This document shows positions 1 to 9,773 of a stretch of 64,000 nucleotides of DNA, piece after piece; position 1 is the first letter of the stretch; each line of letters opens with the position of its first letter. Position numbers and translations under genes: made by a program. The notes under the pieces are model-generated. The model was not told the origin of the DNA and ran no database searches. It saw nothing but the letters and a program-made list of their open reading frames with translations. The DNA is from Mytilisepta virgata. Its lineage: Eukaryota > Mollusca > Bivalvia > Mytilida > Mytilidae. The stretch lies in NCBI GenBank assembly GCA_028015205.1, contig JAPWFG010000022.1, positions 744,001 to 808,000 on the forward strand, given 5' to 3'.

Positions 1-1504
1 TTTGTTGCTTGGGTGTCCCCTTTAAGTCCCTCACCCGTTTGATTAAACAATATTATTTTTGCTTGCATTTAGTTAACATAAACCTCGGACAGTTTTAGTG
101 TAATTTCAATTCACCATGGAAAATTCTTTTTTTGTATGGAAGCTATAATTAATTTCAGCATTTAATTTTGTTTTTAGATTTGCCTTTTGTTATCAGCTTA
201 GCGATGATTTATCGTCATTCGTTAATAACACAAATGTATATTATTACAATTTAATTTGAAAACTTATAAATATAAATTTAAATCGGTAAAATCTCTTTTA
301 AAGACCTCACACAAAATGGTATGTCAAATATTCATCAAAAATGTATATAACATCTAGTTCTCATCGATTCTATGTATCAGATTTTATTTATCAAAATATA
401 AAATGACATTATATATTGATACAATTTTAATAAAAAATAACATTTTTAAAAGAACCTGTAATATTAGCAAAATAATTAAATTTTTGTAGTTCAAAGGTTA
501 CTTTTAACTGTAGTTTTAAATACAAGTACAATACAAGGTGTAATTACAAGTTTTTTTATTAGCATTCCGTTAGGTAGTAATTAAAACCTTGTGTTTGACA
601 ATGTTTTCTACACCCAAGCATATATATACTACAATATTAAATGTGTAATAATATATAATTTGTATATAACCCCTAAAAAGTCACATTTATAACAAAAACT
701 GATTTTAAAGAGGTAAGTTTATTTCTACTTTACGGGCTTATTTAATTTTATAATTTTTTTGTAATCTAAAATATAATTTTTCTTCCTGTGCATTATTCGT
801 CTGCACTTCACGTTATTCATATAAAAGGAAGTAGTTATTCTTGAAACGAAATGCTTCCATACAGGAGATAAAATATCAACACGTACATGACGTAGCTGTA
901 CATACGTATGTTTGTTGTTTGTACTTTTGGGTTCATTTTCACTAAAAGGCGTAACTCCTTTGAATATATACAAGTTACGACTATCGTAACTTTTACGACC
1001 TTTAACGAAACTGTACCCCTGCTACCCAAGAGAAGGATTCGTTGGCTTTAAAAAAAAAAAATCTGTTTTGTTGTATTATATTTGTTTGTTTTTAGTGGGG
1101 GGAGGGGGGATTTTCCTTTTACAAAGTTCAGTTTATTTGGTTTTTAATTAAATCATTTAATCATTAATATTATTGTTATTGTTAATGTTTATGTCGAAGA
1201 TGAGGCCACCAACTATCGAAATAGGGGTAACACCAGAAGGATGGTACACTTTTTAATATTCAAGTTTTGCTACTTTCAATGTCATTTAAAATGAATGAAT
1301 AATAGGACTTTGGCCTGCACGTTGCATTTTTATCAACACGGAGGATAATAACTTGTTATCACAAAAAATAGGTGAAATAATAACTACAAACAACTTAAAA
1401 GAAACAATTACCACTGTACCTTAAACGTCCTCTGTCAGCTATATAAACAAATCGTTCACATCCTAGCCATGTGAAATTGGTTACTTATTCGTTATTCAAT
1501 GGAT
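1..1504. other. AT-rich non-coding flank, no gene recognised
   Basis: This stretch is strongly AT-rich with many stop codons in all frames. Short ORFs around 725-1029 are below 85 codons, show no domain and have no splice context. A G-rich run lies near 1096-1109. I see no promoter or RNA gene that I can support. It could hold the upstream non-coding exon of the gene at 1954, because a splice acceptor lies at 1923-1924. Confidence 0.5.
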
Positions 1505-1710
1505 ATTTGTTTGATATTCATTGGTTATTCGTTTGACCTTCGTTTGATATTTGTTTGATATTCATTTGATATTGGTTTGATATCCATTGGTTATTCGTTT
1601 GACCTTCGTTTGATATTAGTTTGATATTCGTTTGATATTGTTTTGATATCCATTGATTATTCGTTTGACCTTCGTTTGATATTAGTTTGATATTCATTTG
1701 ATTGATATTT
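1505..1710. repeat. 66-bp minisatellite built on a 12-bp subunit
   Basis: The phrase TTGGTTATTCGTTTGACC recurs at 1521, 1587 and (with one change) 1653, giving a period of 66 bp and about three copies. Each unit is itself made of variants of a 12-bp word, GTTTGATATTCR. It lies about 240 bp upstream of the coiled-coil gene start. Copy number is likely to vary between individuals. Confidence 0.85.
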
Positions 1711-1953
1711 ATCTAATGTAAAGTTAGTTACTTATTCGATGTTGGTAATTGATTCATCGGATAGACATCCTGAAGCAGCTATATAAACCAAAGAAATATC
1801 ATGACGGAATACGTTATACAGACATTATTCATATGCTATTCAGTCTAAATGCAAGTTATTTTTTCCTGATAGTGGGAATCCTTTATTTTAATTACAAAAA
1901 TAATGCAAATGTTCTTATTTTCAGATTTAGAGAATTGACATAATTTAATAGAG

Positions 1954-3240
1954 ATGTGTTCAACACGTAGTTTTAATCCCAGTCAAAAGTCATGGAAACG
2001 TATGGGTCTGAAAAATCGACTTGCAATATTGTCGTTTATTAATGATCTTATAAAAGAAGACGAGGAATGCCGGAAGTTGAAAACACGTGATCATAAAAGA
2101 GCTCTACAGTTGGCCGAAGACAAAAGAGTATATGGAATACATAGTGAACGAGTCGAAAGACAGAACAAAATCAATGTGTTGTCATTGTGTCGTAGAGCGG
2201 AAGGGTTGGAAAAACACAAACGAGATAGAATTAACGAAGCTAACCGACGACTGAAAAAACTGCAAGACGAAGAACGTGAAAGAGCTAGGTTTATCGCAAA
2301 GCAATGTCAAAATGCCAAAATCCAAACGCATAAAACACACGAAAAACAAAGAAAAGAGGCTGCAGAAAGGGAACGGAAATTGCTAGAAGCAGAAATCGCA
2401 AAGATAAACATTTCAAACAGAAAGATGAAAATGCAAGATAAAAAGAATAAGGCAGAACAAGACGCTTTGAAAAAACGCCTGACTGAACTTGATCGAAAAA
2501 ATTCAATATCACGCGCCGGTGAAGACGAAATGACAAAAGTAAAGCAGCAAAGGATTGCAGATTCATTAAGACGTTTTCGAAAATTAGAGGAAAAATACGA
2601 AGAAGAAGCTATGAAGTTTGATAGCAGAATGAATGAACTGGAAAAAGAAAAAAGCAGACAGAGAGAAAAGCTTCGAAAACGAAATGAGAAATTTGATAAT
2701 GAATTAGAAAGAAGACAGAACATTTCCGTTTTGCAAAAACAAAGTAAAGAAAAATGGAAGCAGGAATATATTTCCAAGTTAAAAATGAGAATAACAGAAA
2801 TTAAAAAAAGGAAACAAACCGAAACATCAGAATGCTGTGAAAATATTGCTACTGCGAAAGCCAAGGGCAAAAAGGACGTGGAAGTCCGTTCTAGGAGAAG
2901 ACATAAAACTCAAAGCGAACAGAAGACTGAGGATGATAATATGTGGAAACGAATAGATGAAATGGCAAAGAAAAGAGAAGATGAAACGGATAAGGTTATT
3001 GAAGCGATAGAAAAAATCCGAAAAATAAAATGTAATCTGAAAACTGTTGAAAAATCAGGAAATGAATCGAAAAACGAAAATCTAAAGGAAGACGTTGGAT
3101 TAGATGAAGAGGACATCAAACGAAAAAGAGAAATTCAATGGGAATTGGAGGCAAAGCTGCGAGAAGAACAGAGAATAAAAGAGGAGTTTAGAAAGTTGAT
3201 GAGAAGCTTTGGTACCAAATCAAAATCTTTTTCTAAGTAA
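1954..3240 (+). CDS. Lysine/glutamate-rich coiled-coil protein, 428 residues
   Basis: This is a single uninterrupted reading frame of 428 codons ending in TAA. The start is well supported: an in-frame TGA lies 18 nt upstream (1936-1938), and a good splice acceptor (TTATTTTCAG, ending at 1924) lies just before it, so the coding sequence probably starts in a second exon after a 5' UTR intron. After about residue 30 the protein is almost entirely charged heptad-like sequence dominated by Lys, Glu and Arg with very few prolines, as expected of one long coiled coil. There is no signal peptide, membrane segment or catalytic motif. It has the same composition as the coiled-coil tail of the RING gene 1.4 kb downstream and as the exons at 9464 and 38100, so all may belong to one local family. 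Function unknown; a structural or scaffolding role is only a guess. Confidence 0.8.
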   Translation: MCSTRSFNPSQKSWKRMGLKNRLAILSFINDLIKEDEECRKLKTRDHKRALQLAEDKRVYGIHSERVERQNKINVLSLCRRAEGLEKHKRDRINEANRRLKKLQDEERERARFIAKQCQNAKIQTHKTHEKQRKEAAERERKLLEAEIAKINISNRKMKMQDKKNKAEQDALKKRLTELDRKNSISRAGEDEMTKVKQQRIADSLRRFRKLEEKYEEEAMKFDSRMNELEKEKSRQREKLRKRNEKFDNELERRQNISVLQKQSKEKWKQEYISKLKMRITEIKKRKQTETSECCENIATAKAKGKKDVEVRSRRRHKTQSEQKTEDDNMWKRIDEMAKKREDETDKVIEAIEKIRKIKCNLKTVEKSGNESKNENLKEDVGLDEEDIKRKREIQWELEAKLREEQRIKEEFRKLMRSFGTKSKSFSK

Positions 3241-3372
3241 TACATTGTGATAAAGGTGGATGTACTATGAAGCTGGATGTGGTATGATTTTTCTTCACAA
3301 AATCTGGATTTATTTATAGAAAGTGTCTTGTATCACTGACTTATAAAATATATAATGTATATTAATTAACAC

Positions 3373-3378
3373 AATAAA
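3373..3378 (+). promoter_or_regulatory. Polyadenylation signal AATAAA
   Basis: A canonical AATAAA lies 133 bp after the stop codon of the coiled-coil gene and before the MITE at 3421. Position and strand fit the 3' end of that transcript. Confidence 0.55.
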
Positions 3379-3420
3379 ACACTCTTATCATTTTCTTAAT
3401 TTTCTTTCCTGTTGGAAATA

Positions 3421-3598
3421 CAGTTGACTCTCTTTATCTCAAACTCTTTTATCTCAAAACTCCTGATATCTCAAAGTAATTACTTGGTCCCCAGAATTAT
3501 CTTTGCACTGTATTTCCTCCTGATATCTCAAACTCCTCGCTGTTATCTCAAACTATTTTTATTGGTCCCCTCCACTTTGAGATAACGAGAATCAACTG
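3421..3598. mobile_element. 178-bp MITE with pogo/Tigger-like terminal inverted repeats
   Basis: The element starts CAGTTGACTCTC and ends GAGAATCAACTG, which are inverted repeats matching at 11 of 12 positions. It is flanked on both sides by the dinucleotide TA (3419-3420 and 3599-3600), the target duplication of Tc1/mariner/pogo transposons. The interior repeats the word ATCTCAAACTC several times and has no ORF, so it is non-autonomous. Confidence 0.85.
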
Positions 3599-3659
3599 TA
3601 GTTCAATAAACCAATAAACCAAAAATCTTAATTAATAATTAGTAAGAATTTCCAAAAAT

Positions 3660-4115
3660 TATTACATATATACTTGACTAAAGTTAAGCATAGGAACAGA
3701 TAGAATGGCACCTTTTTGGGGTAGATCGCTCTTGCGATTAAAAAAAAATGACACTATGTTGTGTTTCATTTCAACTGAATGAACTCGATAGATCTAACTA
3801 TGTCAAAGGAGGAGGGCCACTTTTTTGTGTGTTTATTTCACTCAAAACTGTTGATTTTTTAATATTAAATATTTACCTACTTTTTATCGTAAACGATTGT
3901 ATGCAAAGCATTTTTGTGTTAGGAAACAAATTTTTATGCCGATTCAAGCACTTGACTGAACTTAAACTTAAGCATAGGAACAGATAGAGTGTCACCTTTT
4001 TGAGCAGATGCTCTTGTGATTAAAAAAAGGACCTATGTTGTGTTGCATTTCAACGGAAGGTCATACGACATTTGGAACTCGATAGATCTGACTAGGTCAA
4101 ATTTTAACTAAGGCA
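3660..4115 (+). repeat. Pair of about 140-bp direct repeats around a segment shared with both duplicated units
   Basis: Sequence beginning AAGCATAGGAACAGATAGA occurs near 3688 and again near 3970, each followed by similar text (a CACCTTTTT block, a poly-A run, then TATGTTGTGTT and an AACTCGATAGATCT block). The interval at about 3840-3940 resembles 11950-12030 and 42480-42560 (TTTATCGTAAA... then GCATGTTTATRTTAG-like text). This suggests that an older, more diverged relative of the duplicated unit's gene-flanking DNA lies here. The short ORF at 3748-3987 shows no domain. Confidence 0.5.
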
Positions 4116-4595
4116 TTGTTAGTTTCTGTCAGATGATATCTCTCAATATATAATGGTAATGCTAATGTGATTATATAACAATAGGCCTAATAATACAACA
4201 TCCCATTTATCTGAACATCTGACAAGATTGATAAGATGACATTTAACAATGAAAACCACATTTTGCACGACACAAACATCCAAAATAAAATTTCCGAATG
4301 TTTTTCATTTAACGCAAGCTTATCGATCTATTACAATAGTCTAAATTGCAATTAGGGTATGGGACAATACATTATAATATTTATAATAACTTCAAAGGTA
4401 CCAATACACATAATGACACGTATTTAAACAGAATTAGACAATTACCGAAGTCGAAAATGAATTATGTGTATACAAAATCTATCGTCACGTATTGAAGAAT
4501 ATTGAAACGATTGCTTTTATTGGAAAGTTAAAGAAACAAGACTAATCAGATGTCCCAAGACGACAGCACCTGTAATAATTGAAGTTTGAATTTAT

Positions 4596-4711
4596 ATGCT
4601 CATAAGCGATCAGGTGGAATTGGATTTCGACATGGTAGAGACCGGCTATAATCAGAAAATATTTTTTAACTTAACAAACCAAGAAAAGGAGGAATTATCG
4701 TGTTCGATATG
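4596..4711 (+). CDS. RING finger/coiled-coil gene, exon 1
   Basis: An ATG at 4596 follows an in-frame TGA at 4587. It opens a 38-codon frame that ends with Cys36-Ser-Ile and the first two bases (TG) of the next codon, directly followed by the donor GTAAAT. The acceptor of the exon at 5982 supplies a T, so the split codon becomes TGT and completes the first CxxC pair of a RING finger (Cys36, Cys39). A second in-frame ATG at 4632 is an alternative start. This exon is too short to be found as an ORF; it is recognised only because it supplies the two cysteines missing from the downstream exon. The spliced protein would be 252 residues. Splicing is inferred from sequence alone. Confidence 0.75.
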
Positions 4712-4779
4712 GTAAATATTACATTCTCTATAGGTTAGATATACAAGTTACTAGTATTTAATTCTTCAGATTTACTGTT

Positions 4780-5275
4780 CAGAATTGTAAAATGTGTGAA
4801 AACTAAGGAGAATGTCCCTCTTGAATGGTTCTGTCCTTAGGTGGTTTTGGCTTTGCGCCTTTTGATCATTTTCGCACTGGGGCCTCGGTGGCCGAGTGGT
4901 CTAGGTAGTTCGTCATGACTAGTAATAATCACTAGCCTGTCAGCACTCGGGTTGTGAGTTCGAATCTCACCTGTGGCGGGGTGTGTTCGACGCCGATCTA
5001 AATTGACAAGGATTGCCAATTTTCCTACCAAAGGTCGGTGGTTCTCTCCGGGTACTCCGGCTTCCTCCACCGATAAAAACTGGCCGCCGAGAAATAGCCA
5101 AATGTGCTGAAAACGGCGTAAAACCACAACTAAACAAACAAACAATCACTTTTTTGCACTTTTAAATTTGATCTTTAACTTTTTTCATTGTTGTTTTGGT
5201 TTTCAACATTTTAGGTCTTGAGCACAACTAATGAGTCGAAAATCGACGAAATAGGCACAACCTTTGCATAAAAAT
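4780..5275 (+). mobile_element. Dispersed repeat interrupted by a SINE
   Basis: The left part (4790-4868, containing AACTAAGGAGAATGTCCCTC) and the right part (5161-5275, containing TTGAGCACAACTAATGAGTC) are adjacent in other copies. Examples are the minus-strand copies at about 12840-13020 and 43460-43650, where no SINE intervenes. Plus-strand partial copies lie at 6835-6925, 26745-26840, 27590-27660, 59560-59640 and 60355-60440. No coding capacity is visible and the family is unclassified. Confidence 0.7.
4879..5150 (+). mobile_element. tRNA-derived SINE, 272 bp
   Basis: The 5' part is tRNA-like, with an A-box-like segment (GGTGGCCGAGTGG near 4887) and a B box (GTTCGAATC at 4958-4966). A conserved-looking central domain follows (CTCCGGGTACTCCGGCTTCC near 5046), then an AAACAAACAAACAA tail. 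It is bounded by a 10-bp target-site duplication with one mismatch: TTTTCGCACT at 4869-4878 and TTTTTGCACT at 5151-5160. It is inserted in a dispersed repeat inside the RING gene intron, in gene orientation. The tRNA part is too degenerate to be a functional tRNA gene. Confidence 0.88.
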
Positions 5276-5981
5276 GAAAGAACTGTACTAATTGAAATAT
5301 ACCAAACTGAATAAAGCCTGGGTTTTTTCATCAAGAAATTTACGTCTATCGACAACTGTTGTTTGGTCTTTTATATTTTCAACTATGAGCGTAATTACAT
5401 ATAACTACACTTTTCTTGAATTATTATTTTCACATCAAAATTTGATGCGTGGATGTTCTTTTAACGACCGGAAAGATTTTATTACTGGTTCGTAACCGAA
5501 AATTTTCGGGACTTGGATGACTCGAACTACCGAAGCCTCGAACTAATTTTACAGACCCGTTCGAGTTCGAGAAATCGAGATTCTACTGTGTACTATTTTA
5601 GCATGATGTTTACTTAAGACAAAAGAAACAACCCACCGGGTATCCAGGTAATGAATACCCCAGTTCAGCACCGAAGGCGAACCATCTATAGCCTAACAGG
5701 CTTAAAACAGATTTAATCTTAGAGGGAATAATGTATTAAGTCATTGGCAAGAATTTTTCAAACATGGCAAACAAAGGTTTATATTCTGACTAGCTAATGA
5801 TAAAGGAAAACATCATATCCTAAACTGTTAGGTTAGAAAAAAGTTACATTTATCTTGAGTTAGCGATGGTTCTCTTCCCTTAGCAAATTAGAAAGTGAGA
5901 CTTTAGTTCTTGCATCTTTACGCTACACTTGACGACAATTTTCTCAAACACTTACATGTTTTCATTTGTTTTGATTTTCAG

Positions 5982-6624
5982 TCACCACATTTTAAGAAAT
6001 CCCCACCAATGTTCAAATGGGCACCAGTTTTGTCACTTCTGCATCACTACGTGGACGTACAAGGGAAACCACGCGTCTTGTCCTATGTGCCGAGTGGATT
6101 GCATGTATAAAGAAAATGAAACACTTCACGAATTGATTAACAGGAAAATTGTTCATTGTGAATGGCATCGATGTTTTTGGACAGGTCCGGTTGCTGAACT
6201 AGAGACTCATGCACATATGATTTATACTGAAAGGGACAAAAAAGATCCATACCAGGGTTTAAGTGTTGAACCTAGACAGTCTCGACAGAGTCAAAGGTCA
6301 ATGAAAACAGAACAGAATATCGCGAGGCAGAATACCGTTTTGTCTAAACAAATTCAGAAGTTAGAAGTAGAATATCATGGAAGAAAAGAGAAGATGTTCA
6401 AGCGTATTTTAGAAGGTGAATGGCGGAAGTTAAAAAATGCTGAGAAGATGCGACGCCGTCTGATTAAATCTGAACGCCATATCCGGGAGGAAGATTTACG
6501 TTTGTTTCATCGAATGCAGGAAGTAGAATTAAGAAAGAGTAAAGAGATAGACGATAATAGAAGAAGAATAAAAAGTTTGGATTTGATGAAAGAACAGTTA
6601 AGGTACTTGCCGTATAAGTTTTAG
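5982..6624 (+). CDS. RING finger/TRAF-type zinc finger/coiled-coil gene, exon 2
   Basis: This exon completes a C3HC4 RING begun in the exon at 4596. In spliced numbering the ligands are Cys36, Cys39, Cys49, His53, Cys56, Cys59, Cys72 and Cys75, all with canonical spacing. Residues 98-117 (Cys98, Cys103, then W-T-G and His115/His117) look like a TRAF-type zinc finger. About residues 130-252 form a basic coiled coil. RING + TRAF-type finger + coiled coil is the layout of E3 ubiquitin ligases of the TRAF/RNF41-like group, so a cytosolic ubiquitin-ligase or signalling-adaptor role is likely. No TRAF/MATH domain follows; the frame ends with TAG at 6622-6624. An ORF read without splicing would start at 5929 in intron sequence and lack the first two zinc ligands. 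Confidence 0.8.
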
Positions 6625-7179
6625 CATTCTGTTCTTACTTCTTTCATAAAGGCCATTTTTGGTGCCTACAATCGGATCAATAAGTATTTTTATAAAAATT
6701 ACGTCTTCCATATGACCGTTTCGTATTCCTGTTCATTCAATTGCCCTTATGAAAAGTATTGGTGATTTTGAAATGGCAGTCGGCATAAATACATCATATT
6801 TAACATTCGGCATTTTCTAATTTGGTCTTCAACTTTTTGTTTTGGTCTTCAACATTTTAAGCCTTGTGCACAACTGATGAGTCGTAAATAGACGAAATGG
6901 GAACATTTTGTGCATCAAATTGTTATCAAAGAAATTTATGATTATGACATCTTTCTAGTGTTACCGAGTATACACAATAGTAGTACTAATAGTAATTGTT
7001 TCTTCGTCTTTTGGGACATCGTTTTAATACTTTCAAATCTATTGTTTACAATAAAACATTCTATGCTTCACGTCCCTCTTCAAATTGAAATTAAGTCAGT
7101 CTGTCATTTGACTGAGGAGTTTGGATTTCAGTGGTACATGTATATATGTCAGTATAAGCTTCATACATATAACAATAGA
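6625..7179 (+). other. 3' flank with a dispersed-repeat copy
   Basis: No gene is supported. A plus-strand copy of the dispersed repeat lies at about 6830-6925 (TTCAACATTTTAAGCCTTG followed by a GAGTCGTAAAT block). The ORF at 6910-7185 overlaps this repeat and has no recognisable domain. Confidence 0.5.
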
Positions 7180-7805
7180 CATTAAATCTACTACAAAAAG
7201 AATTTATAATCATCTTCAATAAATATCTAAATTATTTAGAGACTTGACTTTCTACTTTTATGTTTGTTTTTGAAATATAAATCGTTTGAGAAGCGGACCG
7301 TTAAATTTTTAGAAAAAAGAAGGTTTGGAGGTAAGAAAGCCATATAATAGATACCGATTGTAGAAAAAGTTGTGTCACGGTATGCTTTGCTTTTGTCTGT
7401 AACAAAGAATTTTAAAATTCATATAAAAATTAATGCATTGATAGAACACTTAATATCCATTAAATATGAAGAAATGTAGAGATTTTAGCTTTATATCAAT
7501 CGTTTCTGAACATATAATTTTTAAAATCCAAAATTTGTTAGTGGGACAATTAATTAAATCACAGGGTTTTAAAACTATTTGTAGCTAAATGAGGGGAGAG
7601 GTAACAACGAATATAAACACTTTTATCTGTGTACATTGTATATACATGTACCAGTAAAATTTAAAAGGGAAGCCTTACACAATATTTCAGAAACAGTGTG
7701 ATTAGCGCATTAATGAGTTCCCACCTTTCCTATATATATGTATTACTTATAAAACCAAACTTTTTCAAAATTTGTTCTGAAGTTATATTTAGACTGATTT
7801 AGACC

Positions 7806-8581
7806 AGTATAAATTTACTATATCTAATATTAGTATCTTTGGGTTGTTATTTTAAAACTCCTGGGACGATGCCTCTGCATGGTGGACCCAAGGTGCCCGA
7901 GGGTATTCGCCAACCCAGTCGTCAGACTTGTCTGACACGATTATTCATTGATTTGTTATAGAAATTACCAGTATTTAGCAAAATTCAAAAGTAATAGAAT
8001 TACTAAGGGTTCATTCCTTGTATTGCACGCGGTAGATCTACTTAGCTGAAATTTGGCTTCCTATTTCGGTATTTTTGGTTATGAGTACTTCTTGTTTTAA
8101 AATAAGTTTGGTTTTCGGTCTTCCAAATGTTTCAGTTTTAATGCTGCTGATGAGAGGTAACTCTTTGAAATGCGTCGTATACAGCATAGTATAAAAAGGA
8201 CAAATATACCTAAGGAGCAATCAATAAAACGTAATCCATTGGACAGACAAACCCGGGAAGACAAACGAACAACCACAAGCACAACAAATAAACACAGAAA
8301 AATAAAAACAATGAACAACACGAACTCCTATAAAAACCAGGAGTGAACCCAGGTGCTCCGGAAGGGTAAGCAGTCCTGCTCCGTATACGGCACCCGTCGT
8401 GAAGTTCAACAAAGTCAATCCGGTGGAAGTCACAAATCGTAGGAGGCACATGAAAGGTTACGACAGTGGGAACAGGTCCAACATCATCTTAGATATTGGA
8501 ACACTGTAATGGTCAATCAATTCATGATGACGACCGTAAAATTTACTATATCTAATATTAGTATCTTTGGATTGTTATTTT
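7806..8581. mobile_element. Short repeat element with about 44-bp direct terminal repeats (copy A), split by a retroelement tail
   Basis: The phrase AAATTTACTATATCTAATAT followed by TAGTATCTTTG occurs at both ends (from about 7810 and from 8539). About 330 bp of interior lies between, interrupted by the insertion at 8191-8537. The uninterrupted version is at 36967-37395 in copy B. Truncated copies at 23097-23408 and 30690-30835 keep only the right end, which stays fixed at GATTGTTATTTT. A fixed right end with variable left ends fits a retroelement read left to right. A short minus-strand ORF in the interior (8038-8220) has no domain I recognise. Confidence 0.6.
8191..8537 (-). mobile_element. 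5'-truncated 3' tail of reverse-transcriptase element (RT1 family), A-specific
   Basis: About 345 bp match the 3' tail of the larger minus-strand element at 46156-47717 (shared text includes GACAAATATACCTAAGGAGC and GAACCCAGGTGCTCCG). Copy B is the empty site (AGTATAAATTTAC at about 37348). The flanks show only a short TAAA-like duplication. The insertion is therefore later than the segmental duplication. The minus-strand ORFs here are tail sequence, not a gene. Confidence 0.75.
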
Positions 8582-9463
8582 AAATAAATTTGGCTCTAAA
8601 ACTATAATTTGAAGAAAGTTATTTCCCTGGCTGGGAAGTAGTACTTGTTCGCTGAAATGAAGAGTAAAGGATTACCTGTTTTTATAACTTGTGAATTTGC
8701 ACGTAATGTTTGCTTTATATAAATTTGGGAACTACTTACGATCTTTTTTCCCCAACATACTTGTAATCAAACATGATTATAAAGCTGGAAATATATGTAT
8801 CAAAGTAATAAATAATTTCTATTTACCTTCTACTGGTTGCTCTGCACTGCAGCGAACTAGTACTACGTCCAAGCAAGGGAAATAACTTGCCTCAAATTAT
8901 AATTTTATAATCCCGGAAATGGGTTTCTGAAAAGAGCTATACATATACGTACATTTCTGATTTCTTAGTATTCCCTGATTTAGACGTATTAGTCGAAGTT
9001 TGGGGTTAATTTATATATTTTTTTATATATCATTAATGTTGATTTACCTTTTAGCGTTTTTACCGTTTGGACACACATTTTTGCCTTTCATGTTGGTGGT
9101 TATAAAACACGTTTTTAATTATTTTTTCATCTTTATGCTTTTTGCAACAATGTCATTTTATTTTTAAAACAAGACATTATAGTAATGGTAATTTACCGGC
9201 CAATTTATGAAAGTTGTTGATCTCACAGGTCACAAAATTATTGGACAAAGTAGATGAGAAAATGTGAAAAAAAAGTATTTGGGCTAAACATTATTAAATC
9301 AAGATTTTGATGCAAGGATTTTTGTATAGGAATACATTTTTCCACACACCATGTTTCAAATTTCAGAAGGCATAATACATTTGTATTTTAGATTGATTAC
9401 AATAAAAAAAACCGGCAATAAATCGCCCATTTTTTTGAAATGACATTTTTTATTCTATAACAG

Positions 9464-9773
9464 GGAAGCTTCATTACGGAGATCAATCCGTGAACAGAAG
9501 GAAAAAGAGGACGAAAACCAATCACAGAAATGTAGGATCGAACGAATGATTAAAAAAAGAGAAACAGAAAAGGAAAAAGCATTAGAGAAGCTCAAAGAAT
9601 TAGAAAAAATAAAATGTGAACGCTCCTGTGCTTTTAAACGACACCTAGACAGAGAGAAGAGGGAATGGAAAGACAAGATTGAATCTTTACTACATCGAAT
9701 AACAAAAATGGAGAGAAAAAGAGATGGGAAGATAAAATCCATACGAACGGAACTGTTGCCTAACAACAGATAG
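9464..9773 (+). CDS. Terminal coiled-coil exon (copy A)
   Basis: An acceptor (TTCTATAACAG ending at 9463) is followed by one base and then an open frame of 102 codons ending in TAG. The product is a highly charged Lys/Glu/Arg coiled coil, like residues 130-252 of the RING gene and the protein at 1954. The frame is open from the acceptor, well upstream of its first ATG (9546). The phase (one leading base) is the same as in RING exon 2. No RING or other partner exon was found between 8580 and 9463, so this may be the last exon of a gene whose 5' part is lost or lies farther away. The duplicate at 38100 is frameshifted. It could be a transcribed gene fragment or a pseudogene. Confidence 0.55.

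Larger units (their letters stand above)
4712..5981 (+). other. Phase-2 intron of the RING gene, filled with repeats
   Basis: Donor GTAAAT at 4712 and acceptor TTTTGATTTTCAG ending at 5981. The intron holds a dispersed repeat (about 4780-5275) split by a SINE (4879-5150). Near 5480-5592 there is another repeat remnant ending ATTCTACTGTG, a pogo-type terminal sequence, for which I could not find the opposite end. The rest is AT-rich with no gene. Confidence 0.65.

Noticed and set aside
1490..1720. CRISPR-like array
   Set aside because: The repeats are contiguous and degenerate without unique spacers, and the DNA is eukaryotic.
2291..3119. Phe/Ser-rich minus-strand ORFs up to 187 codons
   Set aside because: They are shadows of the Lys/Glu-rich coiled-coil gene on the plus strand.
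4879..4980. Functional tRNA gene
   Set aside because: The A and B boxes are present, but the spacing and arms do not form a full cloverleaf, and the SINE body and target duplication follow.
8038..8451. Four overlapping minus-strand ORFs around 8038-8451
   Set aside because: The sequence is a retroelement tail plus a direct-repeat element. The same text recurs in other frames at 16348 and 46183.
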